Origin: Mixophyes australis
Lineage: Eukaryota; Chordata; Amphibia; Anura; Limnodynastidae
Direction: 5' to 3'
Length of the DNA: 64,000 nucleotides
Assembly: GCA_036250195.1 (NCBI GenBank)
Contig: JAVHZZ010000004.1
Location: 251,404,028-251,468,027, forward strand
Positions 1 through 12,215 of this stretch are shown here, piece after piece. The notes beneath the pieces are model-generated. The model was not told where the DNA came from, ran no database searches, and was given only the letters and a program-made list of their open reading frames with translations. The stretch's first letter is position 1. The number at the start of each line of letters is the position of its first letter. The position numbers and the translations under genes were made by a program.

Positions 1-849
1 TGAATTGAATCATAAATCATGAATCATGAATTATGAATTAAATCATGAATCATGAATTGAATCAGAAATTGAATCATGAATTGAATCATGAATCATGAAT
101 CGAATCATGAATTATCAATCATGAATCATGAATTGAATCATGAATCTTGAATCGAATCATGAATTTAATCATGTATCATGAATTGAATCATGAATCATGA
201 ATCAAATCATAAATCATGAATTGAATCATGAATCATGAATTGAATCATAATTCATGAATCAAATCATGAATTATGAATCATGAATTATGAATCATGAATC
301 ATGAATCAAATCATGAATCATGAATCATGAATTAAATCATGAATTGAATCATGAATTATGAATTGAATCATGAATCATAAATTATGAATCATGTATTGAA
401 TCATGAATCATGAATCAGGAATTGAATAATGAATCATGAATCATGAATTGAATCATGAATCATGAATCATGAATCATGAATCATAAATTAAATCATGAAT
501 CATGAATCATGAATTAAATCATCAATCATGAATCATGAATCATGAATCATGACTTGAATCATGAATCATGAATTGAATCATGAATCATGAATCGAATCAT
601 GAATCATAAATTAAATCATGAATCATGAATCATGAATTGAATCATTAATCATGAATCGAATCATAAATTATGAATTGAATCATGAATCATGAATCATGAA
701 TTGAATCATGAATCATGAATCATGAATCAATCATAAATCATGAATCAAGAATCATAATTCAAATCATGAAACATGAATTAAATCATGAATCATGAATCAT
801 GAATTGAATTATGAATCATGAATCATGAATTGAATCATGAATCATGAAT

Positions 850-1030
850 TGAATCATGAATTTAATCATGAATCATGAATTAAAACATGAATCATGAATT
901 GAACCATGATTTAAAACATGAATTATGAATTGAATCATGAATCATGAATTAAATCTTGAATCATGAATCAAATAATGAAAAGTGAATCGAATCATGAATC
1001 AGAAATCATGAATTGAATCATGAATCATGA
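850..1030. repeat. 299-bp-offset repeat, copy 1
   Basis: Marker words TTAAAACATG at 880 and AAAAGTG at 978 reappear exactly 299 bp later at 1179 and 1277. Between the markers the order of 7s and 5s is the same, with scattered substitutions: this copy reads GAACCATG where the second reads GAATCATG. The pair flanks about 120 bp of ordinary units. Confidence 0.85.
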
Positions 1031-1079
1031 ATAATGAATCATGAATTGAATCATGAATCATGAATTGAATCATGAATCG

Positions 1080-1900
1080 AATCATAAATCATGAATTGAA
1101 TCATGAATTTAGAATCATGAATCATGAATTGAATCATGAATCATGAATTGAATCATGAATTGAATCATGAATCATGAATTAAAACATGAATCATGAATTG
1201 AATCATGATTTAAAACATGAATTATGAATTGAATCATGAATCATGAATTAAATCTTGAATCATGAATCAAATAATGAAAAGTGAATCGAATCATGAATCA
1301 GAAATCATGAATTGAATCATGAATCATAAAATGAATCATGAATCATGAATGGAATCATAAATCATGAAATGAATCATGAATCATGAATTGAATCATGAAT
1401 CATGAATTGAATCATGAATCATGAATTGAATCATGAATCATGAATCATAATTTAAATCATGAACCATGAATTAAAACATGATTTAAGAATCATGAATTGA
1501 ATCATGAATCATGAATTAAATCATGAATCATGAAATGAATCATGAATTGAATCATGAATTCAAACATGAATCTTGAATCGAATCATGAATCATGCATTGA
1601 ATCATGAATCATGAATCATGCATTGAATCATGAATCATTAATCATGAATTGAATCATTAATCATGAATTGAATTATGAATTAAATCATGAATTGAATTAT
1701 GAATTGAATCAAGAATTGAATCATGAATTGAAACATGATTCATTAATCATGAATTGAATCATGAATCATGATCTGAATCATATATCATGAATCGAATCAT
1801 GAATCATGAATTGAATCATGAATCATGAATTGAATCATGAATCATGAATCATGAATCGAATCATGAATCATGAATTGAATTATGAATCATGAATCATGAA
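1080..1900. repeat. ~1.35-kb-offset duplication, copy 1
   Basis: This block recurs at 2414-3282. The offset is 1,334 bp at the TTTAG heptamer (1108 and 2442) and 1,381 bp from the CATGCATTG words (1591 and 2972) through the TATATCATG word near 1780 and 3161. The 47-bp change in offset reflects gain or loss of whole units inside the block. Point differences include GATCTGAATC near 1769, where the second copy reads GAATTGAATC. Confidence 0.85.
1149..1329. repeat. 299-bp-offset repeat, copy 2
   Basis: This is the second copy of the segment at 850-1030. It was carried along when the surrounding 1080-1900 block was duplicated, giving a third copy at about 2483-2664 (AAAAGTG at 2611, exactly 1,334 bp on). 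The 299-bp event or the two-fold copy therefore predates the 1.35-kb one, or the first copy was added later; sequence divergence would decide. Confidence 0.85.
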
Positions 1901-2106
1901 TTGAATCACAAATCATGAATTGAATCATGAATCATGAATTGAATCATGAATCAAGAATCATGAAATAAATCATGAATTGAATCAAGATTTATGAACCATG
2001 AATTGAATCATGAAATAAATCATGAATCATGAATTGAATCATAAATCATGAATCATGAATTGAATCATGAATCATGAATCGTTAATCGAATCATGAATTG
2101 AATCAT

Positions 2107-2440
2107 AAATTATGAAATAAATCATGAATCATGAATTGAATCATAAATCACGAATTGAATCATGAATCATGAATCATGAATCGAATCATGAATCATGAAT
2201 AATGAATCATGAATTAAATCATGAATCATGAATTGAATCATGAATCATGAATTAAATCAAGAATTGAATCATAAATTATGAAATAAATCATGAATCATGA
2301 ATTGAATCATAAATCACGAATTGAATCATGAATCATGAATCATGAATCGAATCATGAATCATGAATAATGAATCATGAATTAAATCATGAATCATGAATT
2401 GAATCATGAATCGAATCATTAAACATGAATTGAATCATGA
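2107..2440. repeat. 166-bp tandem doublet
   Basis: The words AAATTATG then AAATAAATC at 2107 recur at 2273, and the CACGAATTG word around 2150 recurs around 2316, both offset by exactly 166 bp. The two halves are almost identical over their length. The doublet sits between the two copies of the 1.35-kb duplication and looks like a recent, local unequal exchange. Confidence 0.85.
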
Positions 2441-3282
2441 ATTTAGAATGATGAATCATGAATTGAATCATGAATCATGAATTGAATGATGAATTGAATC
2501 ATGAATCATGAATTAAAACATGAATCATGAATTGAATCATGATTTAAAACATGAATTATGAATTGAATTATGAATCATGAATTTAATCTTGAATCATGAA
2601 TCGAATAATGAAAAGTGAATCGAATCATGAATCAGAAATCATGAATTAAATCATGAATCATAAATTGAATCATGAATCATGAATGGAATCATGAATCATG
2701 AATCATGAATTGAATCATAAATCATGAAATGAATCATGAATCATGAAATGAATCATGAATCATGAATTGAATCATGAATCATGAATTTAATCATGAATCA
2801 TGAATCATGAATTAAATCATGAATCATGAATCATGAATCGAATCATTAATTGAATCATGAATCATGAATCATGAATCATGAATCATGAATTGAATCATGA
2901 ATCCTGAATTAAATCATGAATCATGAATTGGATCATGAATTCAAACATGAATCATGAATCGAATCATGAATCATGCATTGAATCATGAATCATGAATCAT
3001 GCATTGAATCATGAATCATGAATCATGAATTGAATCATTAATCATGAATTGAATTATGAATTAAATCATGAATTGAATTATGAATTGAATCAAGAATTGA
3101 ATCATGAATTGAAACATGAATCATTAATCATGAATTGAATCATGAATCATGAATTGAATCATATATCATGAATCGAATCATGAATCATGAATTGAATCAT
3201 GAATCATGAATTGAATCATGAATCATGAATCATGAATCGAATCATGAATCATGAATTGAATTATGAATCATGAATCATGAAT
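2414..3282. repeat. ~1.35-kb-offset duplication, copy 2
   Basis: This is the partner of 1080-1900, with the same succession of markers: TTTAG heptamer, TTAAAACATG, AAAAGTG, two CATGCATTG words (about 2972 and 3000), the run of AATTATG and AATCAAG units, then TATATCATG near 3161. The similarity fades at about 3282, where one copy continues with ATCACAAATC and this one with AAATCATATATC. Confidence 0.85.
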
Positions 3283-3659
3283 CAAATCATATATCATGAA
3301 TTGAATCATGAATCATGAATCGAATCATAATTCATGAATCAAATCATGAATTATGAATCATGAATTATGAATCATGAATCATGAATCAAATCATGAATCA
3401 TGACTCATGAATTAAATCATGAATTGAATCATGAATTATGAATTGAATCATGAATCATGAATCATGAATTATAAATTATGAATTGAATCATGAATCATAA
3501 ATTATGAATCATGAATTGAATCAAGAATCATGAATCAAATCATGAATCATGAATTTAATCATGAATTGAATCATGAATCATGAATTGAATCATCAATTGA
3601 ATCATGAATCGAATTATGAATCATGAATTGAATCATAAATCATGAATCATGAATTATGA

Positions 3660-6102
3660 ATTGAATCATGAATCATGAATTGAATCAGAAATTGAATCAT
3701 GAATTGAATCATGAATCATGATTCAAATCATGAATTATCAATCATGAATCATGAATTGAATCATGAATCATGAATCGAATCATGAATCATAAATCATGAA
3801 TTGAATCATGATTCATGAATTGAATCATGAATCATGAATTGAATCATAAATCATGAATTGAATCATGAATCATGAATCGATTCATAATTCATGAATCAAA
3901 TCATGAATCATGAATCATGAATCATGAATCATGAATCATGAATTGAATCATGAATCAAATCATGAATCATGAATCATGAATTATAAATTATGAATTGAAT
4001 CATGAATCATAAATTATGAATCATGAATTGAATCATGAATCATGAATCAGGAATTGAATGATGAATTGAATCATGAATCATAAATTGAATCATGAATCAT
4101 CAATCATGAATCATAAATTGAATCATGAATCATGAATTCAATCATGAATCATGAATCATGAATTCAATCATGAATCATGAATCATGAATTCAATCATGAA
4201 TCATGAATCATGAATCAAATCATGAATCATGAATTGAATCATGAATCATGAATCATGAATTGAATCATGAAAAATGAATCGAATCATAAATTATAAATTG
4301 AATCATGAATCATGAATTGAATCATGAATCATGAATCATGAATTGCATAATGAGTCATAAATTGAATCATGAATCATGAATTGAATCATGAATTATGAAT
4401 TCAATCATAAATTATAAATTGAATCATGAATCATGAATTGAATCATGAATCATGAATTGAATCATGAATCATGAATCGAATCATGAATCATGAATTGAAT
4501 CATGAATCATTAATTGAATCATGAATCATGAATCGAATCATAAATCATGAATTGAATCATGAAACATGAATCATAAATCATGAATTGAATCATGAATCAT
4601 GAATCAAATCATGAATCATGAATCATGAATTGAATCATAAATCATGAATCATGAATCGAATCATGAATAATGAATCATGAATTGAATCATGAATTGAATC
4701 ATGAATCATGAATAAAATCATGAATCATGAATTGAATCATGAATTATATCATGAATCATGAATTGAATCATGAATTATATCATGAATCAAGAATTGAATC
4801 ATGAATTGAATCATGAATCGAATTATGAATCATGCATTGAATCATAAATCATGAATCATGAATTATGAATTGAATCATGAATCATGAATCGAATCATGAA
4901 TTATCAATCATGAATCATGAATTGAATCATGAATCATGAATCGAATTATTAATCATGAATCATGAATTGAATCATGAATCATGAATTGAATCATGAATCA
5001 TGAATCAAATCATAATTCATGAATTGAATCATGAATCATGAATCATGAATCATGATTCATGAATTGAATCATGAATCATGAATCAAATCATGAATCATGA
5101 ATTGAATCATGAATTGAATCATTAATCATGAATCATGAATCATGAATTGAATCATGAATCATGAATCATGAGTTGAATTTATGAATCATGAATCATAAAT
5201 CGAATCATGAATCATGAATTGAATCAGGAATCAAATCATGAATTGAATCATGAATCATGAATTCAATCATGAATCATTAATCATGAATTGAATCATGAAT
5301 CATGAATTGAATCATGAATCAAGAATCGAATCATGAATCAAGAATTGAATCAGGAATTGAATCATGAATTGAATCATGAATCATTAATCGAATCATAATT
5401 CATGAATCAAATCATGAATTATGAATCATGAATCATGAATCAAATCATGAATTATGAATCATGAATTGAATCATGAATCATGAATTATAAATTATGAATT
5501 GAATCATGAATCATAAATTATGAATCATGAATTGAATCATGAATCATGAATCAGGAAGTGAATCATGAATCATGAATCATGAATTAAATCATGAATCATG
5601 AATCATGAATCATGAATCATAAATTGAATCATGAATCATGAATCATGAATTGAATCATTAATCATGAATCGAATCATAAATTATGAATTGAATCATGAAT
5701 CATGAATCATGAATTGAATCATGAATCATGAATCAAGAATTATAATTCAAATCATGAATCATGAATTAAATCATGAATCATGAATCATGAATTGAATTAT
5801 GAATCATGAATCATGAATTGAATCATGAATCAAGAATCATGAATCGAATCATGAACCATTAATCACGAATCATGAATCATGAATCATAAATTGAATCATT
5901 AATCATGAATCATGAATTAAATCATGAATCATGACTTGAATCATGAATCATGAATCATGAATTGAATCATGAATCGAATCATGAATTATAAATTGAATCA
6001 TGAATCATAAATTGAATCATTAATCATGAATCATGAATCGAATAATGACTCATGAAATGAATCATGAATCATGAATCATGAATTGGATCATGAATCATGA
6101 AT
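3660..6102. repeat. Alpha block, diverged copy (alpha-0)
   Basis: The marker order matches the later alpha blocks: ATTATCAATC near 3733, CGATTCATAATTC at 3878, GAATGATGAATTG near 4056, the AAAAATGAATCG word near 4269, an AATGAGTCAT word near 4348, and CAAGAATTATAATTC near 5734. The offset to alpha-1 drifts from about 2,840 to about 3,150 bp, so many units have been gained or lost. It is plainly less conserved than the other alpha copies and looks like an old member that escaped the later rounds of amplification. Boundaries are soft. Confidence 0.7.
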
Positions 6103-6300
6103 CGAATCATGAATTATGAATTGAATCATGAATCATGAATCATGAATCGAATCATGAATCATGAATCAAGAATCATGAATCAAATCATGAATCAAGAATC
6201 ATGAATCAAATCATGAATCATGAATTGAATCATGAATCATGAAACATGAATTGAATCATGAATCATGAATAATAAATTGAACCATGAATCACAAATCATG

Positions 6301-6308
6301 AATTAATG
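6301..6308. other. Off-phase 8-bp unit AATTAATG (first of 12)
   Basis: In a context of AATCACA, then AATCATG, this 8-mer breaks the strict 7/5 rule and is followed by AATTG. The same word in the same context lies at 12497, 15369, 18677, 32769, 36557, 39058, 40319, 42885, 44245, 52781 and 56765. Because the error is rare and the context fixed, all 12 are best read as descendants of one event, which makes it a good lineage marker for the beta-type sequence. Confidence 0.85.
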
Positions 6309-7333
6309 AATTGAATCATGAATCATGAATCATGAATCATGATTTGAATCATGAATAATGAATCATGAATTGAATCATGAATTGAATCATGAATCATGAA
6401 TCAAATCATGAATCATGAATTGAATCATGAATCGAATTATGGATCATGAATTGAATCATAAATCATGAATCATGACTTTTGAATTGAATCATGAATCATA
6501 AATCGAATCATGAATAATGAATTGAATCAGAAATTAAATCATGAATTGCATCATGAATCATGAATCAAATCATGAATTATCAATCATGAATCATGAATTG
6601 AATCATGAATCATGAATTGAATCATGAATCATGAATCGAATCATGAATCATAAATCATGAATTGAATCATGATTCATGAATTGAATCATGACTCATGAAT
6701 CGAATCATAAATCATGAATTGAATCATGAATCATGAGTTGAATCATGAGTTGAATCATGAAGTGAATCATGAATCATGAATTGAATCATGAATCATCAAT
6801 CATTAATTGAATCATGAATCATGAATCGATTCATAATTCATGAATCAAATCATAAATCATGAATCATGAATCAAATCATGAATCATGAATCAAATCATGA
6901 ATCATGAATCATGAATTATAAATTATGAATTGAATTATGAATCATAAATTATGAATCATGAATTGAATCATGAATCATGAATCAGGAATTGAATGATGAA
7001 TTGAATCATGAATCATGAATTGAATCATGAATCATGAATCATGAATCATAAATTGAATCATGAATCATGAATCATGAATTCAATCATGAATCATGAATCA
7101 TGAATCAAATCATGAATCATGAATTGAATCATGAATCATGAATTGAATCATGAAAAATGAATCGAATCATTAATTATAAATTGAATCATGAATCATGAAT
7201 TGAATCATGAATCATGAATCATGAATTGAATAATGAGTCATGAATTGAATCATGAATCATGAATTGAATCATGAATTATGAATTGAATCATAAATTATGA
7301 ATTGAGTCATGAATCATGAATCATGAATTGAAT

Positions 7334-8280
7334 CATAATTCATGAATTGAATCATGAATTATGAATTGAATCATGAATCATGAATCATGAATCATGAATT
7401 ATAAATTATGAATTGAATCGTGAATCATAAATTTTGAATCGTGAATTGAATCATGAATCATGAATTATGAATTGAATCATGAATCATGAATCGAATATTG
7501 AATCATGAAATGAATCATGAATTATGAATCATGAATTGAATCTTGAATTATGAATCGAATCATGAATTATGAATTGAATCATGAATCATGAATCATGAAT
7601 CGAATCATGAATTAAGAATCATGAATCAAATCATGAATCAGGAATCATGAATAAAATCATGAATCATGAATTGAATAATGAATCATGAATTGAATCATGA
7701 ATCATGAATCGAATCATGAATCATGAATTGAATCATGAATCATGAATCATTTATTGAATCATGAATCATGAATCGAATCATGAATCATGAATTGAATCAT
7801 GAATCATGAATCATAAATCATGAATTGAATCATGAATCATGAATCAAATCATGAATCATGAATCATGAATTGAATCATAAATCATGAATCATGAATCGAA
7901 TCATGAATCATGAATCATGAATTGAATCATAATTCATGAATTGAATCATGAATTATGAATTGAATCATGAATCATGAATCATGAATCATGAATTATAAAT
8001 TATGAATTGAATCGTGAATCATAAATTTTGAATCATGAATTGAATCATGAATCATGAGTTATGAATTGAATCATGAATCATGAATCGAATATTGAATCAT
8101 GAAATGAATCATGAATTATGAATCATGAATTGAATCTTGAATTATGAATCGAATCATGAATTATGAATTGAATCATGAATCATGAATCATGAATCGAATC
8201 ATGAATTAAGAATCATGAATCAAATCATGAATCAGGAATCATGAATAAAATCATGAATCATGAATTGAAAAATGAATTAT
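7334..8280. repeat. 594-bp tandem doublet inside alpha-1
   Basis: CATAATTCATG at 7334 recurs at 7928. The AATTTTG haplotype at 7429 recurs at 8023, and ATAAAATC at 7651 recurs at 8245, all offset by exactly 594 bp. The second copy reads AATCATG where the first has AATCGTG just after the haplotype, and GAGTTATG where the first has GAATTATG. The same doublet is inherited by alpha-2 (markers at 10305 and 10899) and alpha-3 (16471 and 17065), so it formed before the alpha amplification. Confidence 0.88.
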
Positions 8281-9357
8281 GAATCACGAATTGAATCATG
8301 AATCACGAATCATGAATTATAAATTATGAATTGAATCATAAATCATAAATTTTGAATTATAATTTGAATCATGAATCATGAATCAGGAATTGAATGATGA
8401 ATTGAATCATGAATCATGAATTGAATCATGAATCATGAATCATAAATTCAATCATGAATCATGAATCATGAATTGAATCATGAATCATGAATCATGAATC
8501 ATGAATCGAATCATGAATCATGAATTGAATCATGAATCATGAATCATGAATTGAATCATGAAAAATGAATCGAATCATAATTTATAAATTGAATCATGAA
8601 TCATGAATTGAATCATGAATCATGAATTGAATCATGAATTATGAATTGAATCATGAATCATGAATCATGAATCATGAATTATAAATTATAAATTGAATAA
8701 TGAATCATGAATTGAATCATGAATCATGGATCGAATCATGAATCATAAATTGAATCATGAATCATGAATTATGAATTGAATCATTAATCATGAATCGAAT
8801 CATAAATTATGAATTGAATCATGAATCATGAATTGAATCATGAATCATGAATCATGAATCAGATCATGAATCATGAATCAAGAATCATAATTCAAATCAT
8901 GAATCATGAATTAAATCATGAATCATGAATCATGAATTGAATTATGAATCATGAATCATGAATTGAATCATGAATCAAGAATCATGAATCGAATCATGAA
9001 TCATGAATCACGAATCATGAATCATGAATCATAAATTTAATCATTAATCATGAATCATGAATTGAATCATGAATCATGACTTGAATCATGAATCATGAAA
9101 TATGAATTGAATCATGAATCATGAATCGAATCATGAATTATGAATTGAATCATGAATCATGAATCATAAATTGAATCATTAATCATGAATCATGAATCGA
9201 ATCATGAATTATGAATTGAAACATGAATCATGAATCATGAATTGAATCATGAATCATGAATCATGAATCGAATCATGAATCATGAATCAAGAAGCATGAA
9301 TCAAATCATGAATCAAGAATCATGAATCAAATCATGAATCATGAATTGAATCATGAA

Positions 9358-12215
9358 TCGAATTATGGATCATGAATTGAATCATAAATCATGAATCATG
9401 ACTTTTGAATTGAATCATGAATCATAAATCGAATCATGAATAATGAATTGAATCAGAAATTAAATCATGAATTGCATCATGAATCATGAATCAAATCATG
9501 AATTATCAATCATGAATCATGAATTGAATCATGAATCATGAATTGAATCATGAATCATGAATCGAATCATGAATCATAAATCATGAATTGAATCATGATT
9601 CATGAATTGAATCATGACTCATGAATCGAATCATAAATCATGAATTGAATCATGAATCATGAGTTGAATCATGAGTTGAATCATGAAGTGAATCATGAAT
9701 CATGAATTGAATCATGAATCATCAATCATTAATTGAATCATGAATCATGAATCGATTCATAATTCATGAATCAAATCATAAATCATGAATCATGAATCAT
9801 GAATCAAATCATGAATCATGAATCAAATCATGAATCATGAATCATGAATTATAAATTATGAATTGAATTATGAATCATAAATTATGAATCATGAATTGAA
9901 TCATGAATCATGAATCAGGAATTGAATGATGAATTGAATCATGAATCATGAATTGAATCATGAATCATGAATCATGAATCATAAATTGAATCATGAATCA
10001 TGAATCATGAATTCAATCATGAATCATGAATCATGAATCAAATCATGAATCATGAATTGAATCATGAATCATGAATTGAATCATGAATCATGAATCATGA
10101 ATTGAATAATGAGTCATGAATTGAATCATGAATCATGAATTGAATCATGAATTATGAATTGAATCATAAATTATGAATTGAATCATGAATCATGAATCAT
10201 GAATTGAATCATAATTCATGAATTGAATCATGAATTATGAATTGAATCATGAATCATGAATCATGAATCATGAATTATAAATTATGAATTGAATCGTGAA
10301 TCATAAATTTTGAATCGTGAATTGAATCATGAATCATGAATTATGAATTGAATCATGAATCATGAATCGAATATTGAATCATGAAATGAATCATGAATTA
10401 TGAATCATGAATTGAATCTTGAATTATGAATCGAATCATGAATTATGAATTGAATCATGAATCATGAATCATGAATCGAATCATGAATTAAGAATCATGA
10501 ATCAAATCATGAATCAGGAATCATGAATAAAATCATGAATCATGAATTGAATAATGAATCATGAATTGAATCATGAATCATGAATCGAATCATGAATCAT
10601 GAATTGAATCATGAATCATGAATCATTTATTGAATCATGAATCATGAATCGAATCATGAATCATGAATTGAATCATGAATCATGAATCATAAATCATGAA
10701 TTGAATCATGAATCATGAATCAAATCATGAATCATGAATCATGAATTGAATCATAAATCATGAATCATGAATCGAATCATGAATCATGAATCATGAATTG
10801 AATCATAATTCATGAATTGAATCATGAATTATGAATTGAATCATGAATCATGAATCATGAATCATGAATTATAAATTATGAATTGAATCGTGAATCATAA
10901 ATTTTGAATCATGAATTGAATCATGAATCATGAGTTATGAATTGAATCATGAATCATGAATTGAATATTGAATCATGAAATGAATCATGAATTATGAATC
11001 ATGAATTGAATCTTGAATTATGAATCGAATCATGAATTATGAATTGAATCATGAATCATGAATCATGAATCGAATCATGAATTAAGAATCATGAATCAAA
11101 TCATGAATCAGGAATCATGAATAAAATCATGAATCATGAATTGAAAAATGAATTATGAATCACGAATTGAATCATGAATCACGAATCATGAATTATAAAT
11201 TATGAATTGAATCATAAATCATAAATTTTGAATTATAATTTGAATCATGAATCATGAATCAGGAATTGAATGATGAATTGAATCATGAATCATGAATTGA
11301 ATCATGAATCATGAATCATAAATTCAATCATGAATCATGAATCATGAATTGAATCATGAATCATGAATCATGAATCATGAATCGAACCATGAATCATGAA
11401 TTGAATCATGAATCATGAATCATGAATTGAATCATGAAAAATGAATCGAATCATAATTTATAAATTGAATCATGAATCATGAATTGAATCATGAATCATG
11501 AATTGAATCATGAATTATGAATTGAATCATGAATCATGAATCATGAATCATGAATTATAAATTATAAATTGAATCATGAATCATGAATTGAATCATGAAT
11601 CATGGATCGAATCATGAATCATAAATTGAATCATGAATCATGAATTATGAATTGAATCATTAATCATGAATCGAATCATAAATTATGAATTGAATCATGA
11701 ATCATGAATTGAATCATGAATCATGAATCATGAATCAAATCATGAATCATGAATCAAGAATCATAATTCAAATCATGAATCATGAATTAAATCATGAATC
11801 ATGAATCATGAATTGAATTATGAATCATGAATCATGAATTGAATCATGAATCAAGAATCATGAATCGAATCATGAATCACGAATCATGAATCATGAATCA
11901 TAAATTTAATCATTAATCATGAATCATGAATTGAATCATGAATCATGACTTGAATCATGAATCATGAATCATGAATTGAATCATGAATCATGAATCGAAT
12001 CATGAATTATGAATTGAATCATGAATCATGAATCATAAATTGAATCATTAATCATGAATCATGAATCGAATCATGAATTATGAATTGAAACATGAATCAT
12101 GAATCATGAATTGAATCATGAATCATGAATCATGAATCGAATCATGAATCAAGAAGCATGAATCAAATCATGAATCAAGAATCATGAATCAAATCATGAA
12201 TCATGAATTGAATCA
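9358..12215. repeat. Alpha block, copy 2
   Basis: This is a tandem copy of 6433-9357. The ACTTTTG heptamer at 6475 reappears at 9401 (offset 2,926), the AATTTTG haplotype at 7429 at 10305 (2,876), CATAAATTTAATC at 9030 at 11899 (2,869) and GAAGCATG at 9291 at 12153 (2,862). One clear difference is loss of about 50 bp, including the AAAAATGAATCG word that alpha-1 has near 7152 and alpha-3 has near 16196. At the far end it leads into beta instead of jumping back. Confidence 0.88.

Larger units (their letters stand above)
1..3660. repeat. Zone A: irregular part of the satellite
   Basis: This zone uses the same units as the rest but lacks the long near-identical blocks seen later. It holds only short duplications, entered separately. 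It also contains A-rich strings not seen downstream, such as TTAAAACATG at 880, 1179 and 2513 and AAAAGTG at 978, 1277 and 2611. Bases from about 246 recur from 3326 (offset 3,080, drifting to 3,120 by 361/3481), including the string CATAATTCATGAATC. A variant pair, CAAG then ATCATAATTC near 745, recurs near 5734 and 8880, so the zone shares ancestry with later blocks but is more diverged. Greater divergence suggests it is older or nearer the edge of the array; that is inference. Confidence 0.85.
6103..9357. repeat. Alpha block, copy 1
   Basis: This is the founder-like alpha copy. It carries, in order, the first 8-mer AATTAATG (6301), AATTATGGATCATG (about 6436), the ACTTTTG heptamer (6475), ATCATCAATCATTAATTG (about 6792), CGATTCATAATTC (6827), AAAAATGAATCG (about 7152), and the AATCGTG, AATCATA, AATTTTG haplotype (7429 and 8023). 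From 6433 on it repeats at 9359 (offset 2,926 falling to about 2,862). The whole block from 6103 repeats at 15171 (offset 9,068, then 9,042 by position 9030). It ends abruptly at about 9357, where the sequence jumps back to the 6433 state. Confidence 0.88.

Noticed and set aside
4130..4200. Regular EcoRI (GAATTC) ladder
   Set aside because: GAATTC arises only where AATTC replaces AATTG (for example near 4136, 4161 and 4187). It clusters locally and does not define a period of the array.
7400..7440. TATA-box promoter at ATAAATTATG strings
   Set aside because: Such strings are AATTATA and AATTATG heptamer variants found throughout the array, with no associated gene or other promoter element.
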